The notes beneath the pieces were generated by a model. It was not told the DNA's origin. It saw only the letters and a program-made list of their open reading frames with translations, and searched no databases. From NCBI GenBank assembly GCA_021442845.1, contig JABUSD010000417.1, positions 1 to 8,294 of the forward strand: a stretch of DNA of 8,294 bases. The letters run 5' to 3'. This DNA is from Holdemanella sp. (GTDB taxonomy: Bacteria; Bacillota_I; Bacilli_A; Erysipelotrichales; Erysipelotrichaceae). Position numbers and translations under genes: made by a program. This document shows positions 1 through 6,621 of this stretch, piece by piece; the first letter of the stretch is position 1; each line of letters begins with the position of its first letter.

Positions 1-59
1 TCGTGAGCAGTGATGGATGAAGCAAGAAGCTCCGACTTCTCTAAGTCGGAGTAGTTCAC
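1..59 (+). mobile_element. Right end of an IS200/IS605-type (TnpB) element with omega-RNA 3' hairpin, partial
   Basis: A perfect 9-bp hairpin (CTCCGACTT at 30-38, AAGTCGGAG at 43-51, loop CTCT) is preceded by GATGAAGCAAGAAG and followed by GTAGTTCAC ending at 59. This layout, with a short GC-rich hairpin and then GTAGTTCAC, is one I recognise from the right ends of IS200/IS605-family elements carrying tnpB in Bacillota, where it forms the 3' end of the omega-RNA scaffold. Frame 1 reads S-stop-AVMDEARSSDFSKSE-stop, so no tnpB coding sequence is visible; the gene would lie to the left of the window on the plus strand, convergent with guaA. The element boundary at about 59 is inferred from the motif. 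Family assignment rests on recall of the pattern and not on a search. Confidence 0.6.
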
Positions 60-85
60 CTATGCTCCCTATTCATCTCTTATCA

Positions 86-125
86 AATAAAAAGCACCTA
101 TATTTCTATAGATACTTATAGGCTT
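86..125 (-). terminator. Intrinsic terminator of guaA
   Basis: Read on the minus strand just after the guaA stop, CCTATA (122-117) pairs with TATAGG (102-97). The stem is extended by AAG/CTT across a two-base bulge and is followed by the T-run TTTTT (93-89) and ATTT. The stem is short and AT-rich but its position and the T-tract fit a Rho-independent terminator. It lies between guaA and the putative TnpB element end. Confidence 0.6.
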
Positions 126-133
126 ACGATTTC

Positions 134-1678
134 TTATTCAAACTCGATTGTTCCTGGAGGCTTTGATGTAATGTCATACATGACACGATTGACACCACGT
201 ACTTCATTGATGATACGAGACATGACTGTATTTAATACATCATATGGAATCTGGGCTGCTTCGGCTGTCATGAAATCAATTGTATTAACAGCTCGTAAGG
301 CGATGGCATAATCGTATGTTCTTTCATCTCCCATTACACCAACACTACGCATGTTTGTAAGAGCTGCAAAGTATTGTCCTATTGTCTTATCAAGTCCTGC
401 TTTTGCGATTTCTTCACGATAGATCGCATCAGCATCCTGTACAATTTTTACCTTTTCTCCTGTTACTTCCCCAATAATACGGATTCCTAATCCAGGTCCT
501 GGGAATGGTTGTCTATAAACCAGATATTCCGGCAAGCCTAATTCTAGACCAACCTTACGTACTTCATCTTTAAATAAATCTCTTAACGGTTCAATGATTT
601 CCTTGAAATCAACATAATCTGGCAATCCACCTACGTTATGATGCGATTTGATAACCGCAGATTCACCACCTAATCCAGATTCAACTACATCTGGATAGAT
701 TGTTCCTTGTACTAGGAAATCTACCGTTCCAATTTTCTTTGCCTCTTCTTCAAAGACACGGATGAATTCTTCTCCAATAATCTTACGCTTTCTTTCTGGT
801 TCTGTAACACCCTTTAATTTTGCATAATATCTTTCCTGTGCATTAGCACGGATGAAATTCAATTCATAGTTTCCATCAGGACCAAAGATAGCTTCAACTT
901 CATCGCCTTCATTCTTTCTTAATAGACCATGATCTACAAATACACAAGTCAACTGGTTTCCTACTGCTTTTGACAACAATACAGCCGCTACCGATGAATC
1001 TACACCACCTGATAGTCCTAGTAATACTTTTCCGTTTCCTACTTTTTCACGGATTAATTTAATCTGTTCTTCCACAAAGGATTCCATCTTCCAATCGCCT
1101 GAACACTTACATACATTCATTACATAATTACTTAAGATTGTTTTTCCATATTCGGTATGCAATACTTCTGGGTGAAACTGAATCGCATAGTTCTGATTAT
1201 CAACATCTTCACAAGATGCAACTGGACAGTTATCTGTATAAGAAGTCACTGTAAATCCTGGCGCTAATTTTGAAATATAATCAAAGTGTGACATCCATAC
1301 GGTTGAATTTGTTGGCACTCCCTCAAATAGAACGGAATTATTTTTTGAGATAAGTGCTGTCTTACCATATTCACGAGCATCTGCTTTTTCAACTTTACCA
1401 CCTAGTACATGCTGCATTAACTGTGCTCCATAACACAATCCTAGTACAGGAATTCCCATTTTAAACAGTTCATCCGAACATGTTGGAGCCCCTTCTTCAT
1501 AACAGCTGTTAGGCCCACCTGTTAAAATGATTCCCTTTGGGTTCATAGCTTTAATCTTCTCTAATGGTGTCTTATATGAATAAATTTCACAATATACATT
1601 GCATTCACGTACACGACGTGCAACCAACTGGTTATATTGACCACCAAAATCAATTACAACAACTAATTCTCTTTTCAT
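134..1678 (-). CDS. guaA: GMP synthase (glutamine-hydrolysing)
   Basis: The enzyme makes GMP from XMP, ATP and glutamine, the last step of guanine nucleotide synthesis in the cytosol. The 514-residue product has the full two-part architecture. An N-terminal class I glutamine amidotransferase domain (about 5-190) carries the nucleophile Cys82 in GLCYG and the His169/Glu171 pair in FHPE. An ATP-pyrophosphatase domain begins near 200, with the P-loop SGGVDSS at 223-229. The C-terminal dimerisation domain contains [12 protein letters not shown] (389-400) and ends KPPGTIEFE. The start at 1678 is chosen because AAGGAGG (1686-1692) sits seven bases upstream and [14 protein letters not shown] matches the family N-terminus. 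A longer open frame to 1750 would run through a terminator hairpin. It appears to be a single-gene unit between its own extended -10 promoter and a terminator. No riboswitch fits in the short leader. Confidence 0.97.
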   Translation of the reverse strand: MKRELVVVIDFGGQYNQLVARRVRECNVYCEIYSYKTPLEKIKAMNPKGIILTGGPNSCYEEGAPTCSDELFKMGIPVLGLCYGAQLMQHVLGGKVEKADAREYGKTALISKNNSVLFEGVPTNSTVWMSHFDYISKLAPGFTVTSYTDNCPVASCEDVDNQNYAIQFHPEVLHTEYGKTILSNYVMNVCKCSGDWKMESFVEEQIKLIREKVGNGKVLLGLSGGVDSSVAAVLLSKAVGNQLTCVFVDHGLLRKNEGDEVEAIFGPDGNYELNFIRANAQERYYAKLKGVTEPERKRKIIGEEFIRVFEEEAKKIGTVDFLVQGTIYPDVVESGLGGESAVIKSHHNVGGLPDYVDFKEIIEPLRDLFKDEVRKVGLELGLPEYLVYRQPFPGPGLGIRIIGEVTGEKVKIVQDADAIYREEIAKAGLDKTIGQYFAALTNMRSVGVMGDERTYDYAIALRAVNTIDFMTAEAAQIPYDVLNTVMSRIINEVRGVNRVMYDITSKPPGTIEFE

Positions 1679-1685
1679 TGTGAAT

Positions 1686-1717
1686 CCTCCTTGAAAAAAT
1701 ATATGGATATAATACCA
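1686..1717 (-). promoter_or_regulatory. Promoter (extended -10) and ribosome binding site of guaA
   Basis: On the minus strand TGGTATTAT (1717-1709) is an extended -10 of the TGnTATAAT type, lying just after the hairpin that ends the Nudix gene. No convincing -35 is seen at normal spacing. AAGGAGG at 1692-1686 is a strong Shine-Dalgarno sequence, seven bases from the ATG at 1678. The inferred leader of about 24 bases is too short for a purine riboswitch. Confidence 0.5.
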
Positions 1718-1728
1718 TATTTTATGAA

Positions 1729-1757
1729 AATAAGATTGTAATTTATACAATCTTATT
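1729..1757 (-). terminator. Hairpin terminator at the 3' end of the Nudix gene
   Basis: A perfect 12-bp stem (AATAAGATTGTA at 1729-1740, TACAATCTTATT at 1746-1757) has a five-base loop. It overlaps the Nudix stop codon (1753-1755). On the minus strand the descending arm runs into TTTTCATAAAA. The stem is AT-rich and the T-run short, so efficiency may be moderate. Confidence 0.6.
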
Positions 1758-2253
1758 CAAAAACCTGTTTAATACTCTCATAGTGAAGGAATCGACCTTG
1801 ATTTGCGATTTCCTTGATTTCATCTAATGTAGCAATTTTGAAATCAAGAGCCTCTTCCTTTTGAATCTTCACATCACTTTCATCAAAATCCATAATGAAT
1901 TTATAGATATCTACAAAGTAATTATCCCCTTCGCCTGGATTTTCTCTATGGTAGGAGAATACATATCCACCTTTTGCGTTATGCACATCCAAGCCTGTTT
2001 CTTCAAAAACTTCACGCATAACGGCATCCTTTGATTCTTCTCCTGCCATGCAGGCACCACCGGATACTTCCCACCATCCTGGTGCCCAATGTTTTGTCAT
2101 AACGCGCTGTGTAATCAAAAACTTTCCATCGCTTCTTTGTATAACACCTAATACCGATAAATGGTATTCATCATCTTTTAGACACCAGTCATTACGTTTC
2201 ATTACCCGTCCTGTTTTTTGTTTATTCTTATCATAAATATCCCAATATTCCAT
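1753..2253 (-). CDS. Nudix hydrolase, isopentenyl-diphosphate isomerase-like subgroup by N-terminus
   Basis: Nudix enzymes hydrolyse a nucleoside diphosphate or diphosphate linked to another moiety, using Mg2+. The 166-residue product has a complete Nudix box at 66-88, matching G-x5-E-x7-REVxEETGL with every key residue in place (Gly66, Glu72, Arg80, Glu81, Glu84, Glu85, Gly87). The N-terminus [10 protein letters not shown] with the later [11 protein letters not shown] resembles the WDIYD...GxW group often annotated as IPP isomerase-like or YfcD-like Nudix proteins. The substrate cannot be told from sequence. It begins at ATG 2253 with GAGG at 2263-2266. It lies alone between two terminator hairpins, so it is probably transcribed separately from guaA and from the cotransporter gene. 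Confidence 0.92.
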   Translation of the reverse strand: MEYWDIYDKNKQKTGRVMKRNDWCLKDDEYHLSVLGVIQRSDGKFLITQRVMTKHWAPGWWEVSGGACMAGEESKDAVMREVFEETGLDVHNAKGGYVFSYHRENPGEGDNYFVDIYKFIMDFDESDVKIQKEEALDFKIATLDEIKEIANQGRFLHYESIKQVFE

Positions 2254-2275
2254 ATTTCATAACCTCGTGATTACC

Positions 2276-2284
2276 ATTATAACA
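2276..2284 (-). promoter_or_regulatory. Extended -10 promoter of the Nudix gene
   Basis: TGTTATAAT on the minus strand (2284-2276) is a perfect extended -10 element directly after the terminator of the upstream gene. There is no good -35. Transcription would begin near 2269, giving a leader of about 16 bases with the weak Shine-Dalgarno GAGG close to the RNA 5' end. Confidence 0.5.
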
Positions 2285-2316
2285 AAAAGATTGTGGAAAA
2301 TCTCCACAATCTTTTT
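2284..2316 (-). terminator. Strong intrinsic terminator of the Na+/phosphate cotransporter gene
   Basis: A perfect 14-bp stem (AAAAAGATTGTGGA at 2284-2297 with TCCACAATCTTTTT at 2303-2316) has a five-base loop and ends in five T on the minus strand. The stop codon of the gene (2315-2317) is inside the base of the stem. The structure is nearly symmetrical and could also act on plus-strand transcripts, although no plus-strand gene ends here. Confidence 0.85.
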
Positions 2317-3961
2317 ACTCTGCTTTTTCTAATCTTGTTAGGGCAAAGGCAATATTTGTTGCGTGGTCTGCAACTCTTTCTAAACCAGAAATAACATCAT
2401 TGAAGTATACTCCAGCTTTTGCACTGCATTCTCCATTCTTTAAACGGCGAATATGCTTAGCATGAAGAACTTCTTCCATTTCATCAATCTTATCTTCTAA
2501 GTCGACGATTTCCTGCATATTCGATGTATTACCTGTAACGAACATATCCAATGATTCTTCAAGAATCTTATTTACAGAAACCATCATATCGCGAAGTTCA
2601 GCAATACTCTTTTCAGAGAATGCTAGATTTGATGCGTTCAGTTCAGGAATCATATCGGCAATATCCTCTGCATGATCCCCAATTCGTTCAATATCTCCAA
2701 CAACATGGAAATATGAAGCGATTAAGTTTGCATCCCCTAAAGGCAGGGCATTCTGGTTAATCTTAACTAGATAGTTGCTGATTTCTTCATTTAACCAGTT
2801 GATATATTTTTCTGTTTCCTTAACCTGTTCAATGCCAGATGGGTCATGATCGATTAAACATTCAACAGCTAGATTCAAGTTGTTAGATGCCATAAATGCC
2901 ATTCTTTCCATTTCACGTACAGCTAGATAAATCGCAACAGCTGGATTTGGAAGCGAATGTTCCCCGATGAATTGTAATGTAAATTCACCGCTTGTACTTT
3001 CTTCATCTTCACCTGGAACGATAACATAAGTTAATTTGATAATCCAGTTCATGAATGGATAGAATACGATAACCTGGAATACCTTGAATAAGAAGTGTGT
3101 ATAGGCAATATTTCTACCTAATGTACCAGAGTCATTTCCACCACCAGTAACAGCTAGGATAATACTTTCAATGAAGTCTCCTGCAACAAGCAGCAATACA
3201 AACATTAAGATCGTACCGAAGATATTGAATAATAAGTGGATTAATGCAGTACGCTTAGCATTCTTTCCACCATTCATGGCTGTTAACAATGCAGAAGTAC
3301 ATGCTCCGATGTTACATCCTAAGATAACGAACATACAGATTCTTAAATCAACTAAACCTTGTGATGCCATTACAACCAGAATGGATACTGTTACAGATGA
3401 AGACTGTACAACAGAAGTAATCACAAGACCAAGTACAACACCTAATACAGGATTTGTAAAGTTTGATAAGAAATCAATGACTACTGGCATATCTCTTAAT
3501 ACACCCATAGCTGAACTCATGGCTGTAATACCCATGAATAGAACACCAAATCCTAATACGATTTCACCTGATTTTTTAACCATTGGTGCTTTAAAGAAAT
3601 TCACCATGATAGCTCCGCATAAAACGAAGATTGGTGCAACCTTACTTAGTTTAAAGGCAACCAATAAAGCCGTTACAGTGGTACCGATATTGGCACCAAG
3701 AATGATTCCACATGCCTGTGTTAAAGTCATCAACCCTGAGTTTACAAAGCTGACAGCCATTGTTGTTGCAGCACTTGATGATTGGATAACAGCTGTAAAG
3801 AATAAACCTACTACCAATCCTAAAAAACGTGTTTTTGTAAATGCTTCCAGGATAGAACGAAGCTTGTTACCAGCAACCTTCTCAATACCATGTGACATCA
3901 TGTTCATACCTGATAAGAATAGTCCTAGTCCTCCCATCAGTTCAATTATGACACCGATCAT
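2315..3961 (-). CDS. Na+/phosphate cotransporter family protein with C-terminal PhoU domain (NptA/YjbB type)
   Basis: A membrane protein predicted to import phosphate with sodium, or to export it as proposed for E. coli YjbB; direction cannot be read from sequence. The 548-residue product has two inverted Na/Pi-cotransporter repeats, each with a signature Gln-Ser-Ser-Ser (60-63, after FFTAVI; 186-189, after VITSVV), each followed by a Gly-Asn-Ile-Gly motif (GANIGT 89-94, GCNIGA 215-220). Further hydrophobic segments continue to about 315. A cytosolic PhoU-like helical domain (about 340-545) carries paired metal-site motifs, DIERIGDHAEDIAD (423-436) and GLERVADHATNIA (526-538). The ATG at 3961 is chosen over an in-frame GTG at 3973, because AGGAG (3973-3977) overlaps that GTG but is 11 bases from the ATG. 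A promoter and an 11-bp repeat array lie upstream, suggesting phosphate control. Confidence 0.92.
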   Translation of the reverse strand: MIGVIIELMGGLGLFLSGMNMMSHGIEKVAGNKLRSILEAFTKTRFLGLVVGLFFTAVIQSSSAATTMAVSFVNSGLMTLTQACGIILGANIGTTVTALLVAFKLSKVAPIFVLCGAIMVNFFKAPMVKKSGEIVLGFGVLFMGITAMSSAMGVLRDMPVVIDFLSNFTNPVLGVVLGLVITSVVQSSSVTVSILVVMASQGLVDLRICMFVILGCNIGACTSALLTAMNGGKNAKRTALIHLLFNIFGTILMFVLLLVAGDFIESIILAVTGGGNDSGTLGRNIAYTHFLFKVFQVIVFYPFMNWIIKLTYVIVPGEDEESTSGEFTLQFIGEHSLPNPAVAIYLAVREMERMAFMASNNLNLAVECLIDHDPSGIEQVKETEKYINWLNEEISNYLVKINQNALPLGDANLIASYFHVVGDIERIGDHAEDIADMIPELNASNLAFSEKSIAELRDMMVSVNKILEESLDMFVTGNTSNMQEIVDLEDKIDEMEEVLHAKHIRRLKNGECSAKAGVYFNDVISGLERVADHATNIAFALTRLEKAE

Positions 3962-4021
3962 ATTTTCTCTCACTCCTAATACATATGTGGCCGAATAAAA
4001 ATCGACTTTCCTATACCCCTT

Positions 4022-4050
4022 ATTTTACTTTAAAAAAAAACGTTTGGAAA
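4022..4050 (-). promoter_or_regulatory. Promoter of the Na+/phosphate cotransporter gene
   Basis: On the minus strand TTTCCA (4050-4045, four of six matches to TTGACA) and TAAAAT (4027-4022, five of six to TATAAT) are separated by exactly 17 bases, a spacer that includes a run of nine T. Transcription would start near 4015, leaving a leader of about 54 bases. The weak -35 fits a promoter that depends on an upstream activator. Confidence 0.55.
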
Positions 4051-4052
4051 GC

Positions 4053-4082
4053 AAAATAGAGGTATTTCTTTACCTCTATTTT
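4053..4082 (-). terminator. Terminator hairpin of the rarA-tsaD operon
   Basis: A perfect 12-bp stem (AAAATAGAGGTA at 4053-4064, TACCTCTATTTT at 4071-4082) with a six-base loop lies 50 bases past the tsaD stop. On the minus strand the arm ends in TTTTGCTTTCC, so the T-tract is modest. The stem ends share bases with two hexamers of the 11-bp repeat array. Confidence 0.65.
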
Positions 4083-4137
4083 ACATAATTTTTACTAATT
4101 TTGTTTAATTTTACAAAGTCTTTACATATATTTTACA
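4069..4137. promoter_or_regulatory. Array of six TTTACA-like hexamers at 11-bp spacing (candidate Pho box)
   Basis: On the plus strand, TTTACC begins at 4069, TTTACA at 4080, TTTACT at 4091, and TTTACA at 4110, 4121 and 4132. Start-to-start distances are 11, 11, 19, 11 and 11. Direct repeats of a TT-x-ACA hexamer once per helical turn are the known form of PhoP sites in Bacillus-type bacteria. The array covers roughly -54 to -122 relative to the predicted start of the cotransporter transcript, a normal activator position, though the hexamers read on the strand opposite to transcription. The last copy overlaps the tsaD stop codon. Binding by PhoP is inferred from pattern and neighbour. Confidence 0.55.
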
Positions 4138-5134
4138 TTATCTCAAGACCCGCATTGGCTGTTAAACTATCATCCGCTCTTCTACCACTTAGATATGCGA
4201 TTTCACCAGCAACTGCAATCATATTGGCATTGTCTGTACAACATGACATCGGTGGCACGGTAAATGTGACATGCGGATACAATTTATTTAGCTCTGCAAT
4301 CTTTTCACGCAGTCTGGAATTGGCAGATACACCTCCACCAACCACGAAATGCTTTACATCTGGATAATCATCCAAAACAGCCTTTACCCTATCAAAGATT
4401 TCACCTAAGGCAGCTTCCTGGAAAGAAGCGGCTAAATCGGCCTTTTCATATGTCTGATTCAATCTTTCCATGCGTTTGATAAACTGCAATACGCTGCTCT
4501 TTAACCCAGAAAAACTGAAATCGTATTTCCCTTGTGTTTTTGGTTTTGCCAGCTGATAGACTGGTTTCCCTTCTCTGGCAAGCTTATCAATCTTTGGTCC
4601 TCCTGGATATCCTAAATCCAAAACACGGGCTACTTTATCATAGGCTTCTCCTATCGCATCATCCTGTGTCTGTCCTAATATTTCAAAACTCGTTTCATCT
4701 TTCATATAAACAAGTTCTGAATTTCCTCCAGATACAACCAGAGCTAGTACCGGAAATTCTAAATCCACTACAAGCTCATTGGCATAGATATGCCCGGCTA
4801 GATGATGAACAGGTACAAGTGGCTTATGATAAGCAAAAGCCAGTGTTTTAGCTGCCTGTACGCCAACATGAAGACATCCAACCAGACCAGGGCCTTGTGT
4901 AACCGCAACCGCATCAATATCTTCCATACGCATATTTGCCTGATTTAACGCTTCTTCTATACAATAGGAAATATTCTCCACATGGATTCTTGAAGCAACT
5001 TCTGGTATAACGCCTCCAAATTCCTTATGCACATCAATCTGGCTAGCAACAACAGATCCTAATATCTCTTTTTTATCTTTTACTATCGCGACAGCTGTTT
5101 CATCACAGCTGCTTTCGATTCCTAATATAATCAT
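4133..5134 (-). CDS. tsaD: tRNA N6-adenosine threonylcarbamoyltransferase TsaD
   Basis: TsaD, with TsaB and TsaE, transfers the threonylcarbamoyl group from threonylcarbamoyl-AMP to A37 of tRNAs that read ANN codons (t6A). The 333-residue product is full length. It shows the N-terminal ASKHA motif GIESSCDET (5-13), metal ligands His111 and His115 in VPVHHLAGH, the VSGGNSEL nucleotide-binding segment (134-141), the FSFSGLK motif (207-212) and Asp301 in CCTDNA. The start is supported by AGGAGG (5142-5147) seven bases upstream, which overlaps the rimI stop codon. It is the last gene of the operon. The enzyme making threonylcarbamoyl-AMP (TsaC/YwlC) is not in the window. Confidence 0.97.
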   Translation of the reverse strand: MIILGIESSCDETAVAIVKDKKEILGSVVASQIDVHKEFGGVIPEVASRIHVENISYCIEEALNQANMRMEDIDAVAVTQGPGLVGCLHVGVQAAKTLAFAYHKPLVPVHHLAGHIYANELVVDLEFPVLALVVSGGNSELVYMKDETSFEILGQTQDDAIGEAYDKVARVLDLGYPGGPKIDKLAREGKPVYQLAKPKTQGKYDFSFSGLKSSVLQFIKRMERLNQTYEKADLAASFQEAALGEIFDRVKAVLDDYPDVKHFVVGGGVSANSRLREKIAELNKLYPHVTFTVPPMSCCTDNANMIAVAGEIAYLSGRRADDSLTANAGLEIM

Positions 5135-5145
5135 TGTCCAACCTC

Positions 5146-5580
5146 CTATAACGCTCTTGTCAGGATGATGGCATTTTCACCATCGGGATAATAACCCTTT
5201 GAAACATTAACCTGAATAAAATCGTATTTCTTATATAGACGAATTGCTTTTTCGTTGGATTCCCTAACTTCCAGTGTCATAAATTCACATTCTTCATCTC
5301 TCGCTCTTTGGCAAAGGCGCTCCATCAGATAGGACCCATATCCTCTTTGTCTGCATTCTGGATCTATTCCAATTCGAGCCAATGTAGCTGTCTCAAACAC
5401 TTCCCATAAAAAGGCATATCCTATCATTTTTTCTTTTTCAAACAATACCCATCCATGTGAGAATGGATTATTCTCTAACTCGTTTATACAATCTTTTTCA
5501 TTCCAAGGGTCTATAAAACATTTTATTTCCAATTCACAGACATCCTTTATATCTGATGTATCCATTTCTCTGAAGATCAT
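5146..5580 (-). CDS. rimI: Ribosomal-protein-alanine N-acetyltransferase (RimI), GNAT family
   Basis: A GNAT-fold acetyltransferase that uses acetyl-CoA. In E. coli RimI acetylates the N-terminal alanine of ribosomal protein S18; the target here is not shown by sequence, and members of this family can accept several N-termini. The 144-residue product is of family length, with acetyl-CoA binding motif RQRGYG (77-82), the conserved TLEVRESNEKAIRLYKKYDF region (102-121) containing the probable catalytic Glu104, and the C-terminal YYPDGENAIILTR. Its ATG overlaps the tsaB stop in ATGA and no good Shine-Dalgarno precedes it, so translation probably depends on coupling with tsaB. Its place between tsaB and tsaD is a frequent arrangement in Bacillota. 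Confidence 0.93.
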   Translation of the reverse strand: MIFREMDTSDIKDVCELEIKCFIDPWNEKDCINELENNPFSHGWVLFEKEKMIGYAFLWEVFETATLARIGIDPECRQRGYGSYLMERLCQRARDEECEFMTLEVRESNEKAIRLYKKYDFIQVNVSKGYYPDGENAIILTRAL

Positions 5581-6176
5581 ACTTTGTAAGAGTCACTTTC
5601 TTTTAAATATTGGGGAACTAAAGCATGTATGCTGTCAATCTTTCGATATTGATCCTGCACATCAATAAAATTCTTCAAGAAGTTATTCTCATGAGCCTCC
5701 ATTCCCAAAAGATATCCATCTCCATAAAGCGTACCTGGATTTTCCTTTAAGAACTGAGGAAGTTCTTCCACTGTAAGTATCTTTGTATCTCCAACGATAT
5801 TTCCTTTTTCTACATGAGCAACATAGGCTCTTTTTGAACGTGCATCCAATATGACATTGGCACTATCATCCAATCCTGCATATAACTGCATTGTAGAGAT
5901 GCAACATAGTTCCTTTTTCATCTGCGAAGCAAGAACTTTGGCAATCGTCATCGCAATACGAATTCCCGTATAGCTACCAGGTCCATCCGTTATGACAATA
6001 CGGTCAATGTCTTTATAATCCAATCCCGTTTTCTTTAATAACTGATTCAATTCTACAAAGATGGTCTCGCTTTGTTTCTTGAATGCTTCAAACGATACTC
6101 CATCTATCAATTCGTTATCTTTATACAATCCAATCACTAAGTGCTTATAGGCACTATCCATACAAAGATTAATCAT
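5577..6176 (-). CDS. tsaB: t6A synthesis protein TsaB
   Basis: TsaB is the catalytically inactive ASKHA-fold partner that dimerises with TsaD and bridges it to TsaE in t6A formation. The 199-residue product keeps the signature DGPGSYTGIRI (64-74) and the C-terminal VPQYLK. The start at 6176 is chosen because GGAGG (6183-6187) lies six bases upstream and MINLCMDSA fits the family N-terminus; the in-frame ATG at 6191 adds five residues with no such site. The start overlaps the tsaE stop by eight bases. At about 200 residues it is on the short side for the family. The segment that usually reads HSE reads QSE (35-37), a mild deviation. Confidence 0.94.
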   Translation of the reverse strand: MINLCMDSAYKHLVIGLYKDNELIDGVSFEAFKKQSETIFVELNQLLKKTGLDYKDIDRIVITDGPGSYTGIRIAMTIAKVLASQMKKELCCISTMQLYAGLDDSANVILDARSKRAYVAHVEKGNIVGDTKILTVEELPQFLKENPGTLYGDGYLLGMEAHENNFLKNFIDVQDQYRKIDSIHALVPQYLKESDSYKV

Positions 6177-6621
6177 GATATGCCTCCACAATCTCTTTTG
6201 AAAGATTTCCTGTATACCCTAGTTCAATTTTTCTTTCTTCATCAATACCCTCTTCAATTGAGATGCATAAACGATCTTCTGGCAATTGATCGGCAATATA
6301 TTGAGACCATTCAACGACACAGATTCCTTCATCAAAACAGTCTTCAAATCCAAGATCTTGAGTAATTCCTTCTAAACGATATGCATCAATATGATGCAAA
6401 GGATTGCCATCTGCCTGTTTATATGATTTTAAAATTGTAAACGTTGGTGAATTAATCACAGATTTAACCCCTAAGGCTTTTCCAAATGCCTGCGTCCACG
6501 TTGTTTTTCCAGCCCCTAAATCGCCATCTAATGTGATGACTATCTGTTTCCCTTGTACAAGCGATGCCATCTTCTGGGCAAATTTCTGTGTTTCTATTAA
6601 AGAATGAATTTCTATAATCAT
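6169..6621 (-). CDS. tsaE: t6A synthesis ATPase TsaE
   Basis: TsaE is a small P-loop ATPase that binds the TsaB-TsaD dimer and is needed for repeated t6A cycles. The 150-residue product shows Walker A GDLGAGKTT (33-41), the SPTF motif (58-61), HIDAYRL (77-83) and VVEWS (102-106), all standard for the family. The ATG overlaps the rarA stop (ATGA). A full AGGAGG (6633-6638) stands 11 bases upstream, inside the end of rarA. The protein continues to the family's usual length and overlaps tsaB by eight bases. Confidence 0.96.
   Translation of the reverse strand: MIIEIHSLIETQKFAQKMASLVQGKQIVITLDGDLGAGKTTWTQAFGKALGVKSVINSPTFTILKSYKQADGNPLHHIDAYRLEGITQDLGFEDCFDEGICVVEWSQYIADQLPEDRLCISIEEGIDEERKIELGYTGNLSKEIVEAYHD

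Noticed and set aside
30..51. GC-rich hairpin as the guaA terminator
   Set aside because: On the minus strand it lacks a T-tract and is 83 bases past the guaA stop, behind a better candidate at 86-125. The GTAGTTCAC context points to a TnpB element end instead.
1679..1750. A 24-residue N-terminal extension of guaA beginning at 1750
   Set aside because: The extension runs through the Nudix terminator hairpin and the extended -10 element and has no ribosome binding site, while the inner ATG at 1678 has AAGGAGG at seven bases and the family N-terminus.
1679..1752. Guanine or other purine riboswitch before guaA
   Set aside because: The leader after the predicted promoter is about 24 bases and the whole gap is 74 bases, mostly hairpin and promoter, with none of the conserved purine aptamer loops.
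3962..3973. GTG start for the cotransporter, adding four residues
   Set aside because: The AGGAG that would serve as ribosome binding site overlaps the GTG itself, so the ATG at 3961 is the only start with workable spacing.
3171..3998. A 275-residue open frame on the plus strand
   Set aside because: It lies almost wholly antisense to the cotransporter gene, which has clear family motifs. Its product is a low-complexity Thr/Pro/Asn/Ile-rich string, as expected from the complement of membrane-protein codons, and no domain is recognisable.
4069..4137. CRISPR-like array
   Set aside because: Repeats are only six bases with five-base spacers, far below CRISPR size; the helical-phase operator reading fits better.
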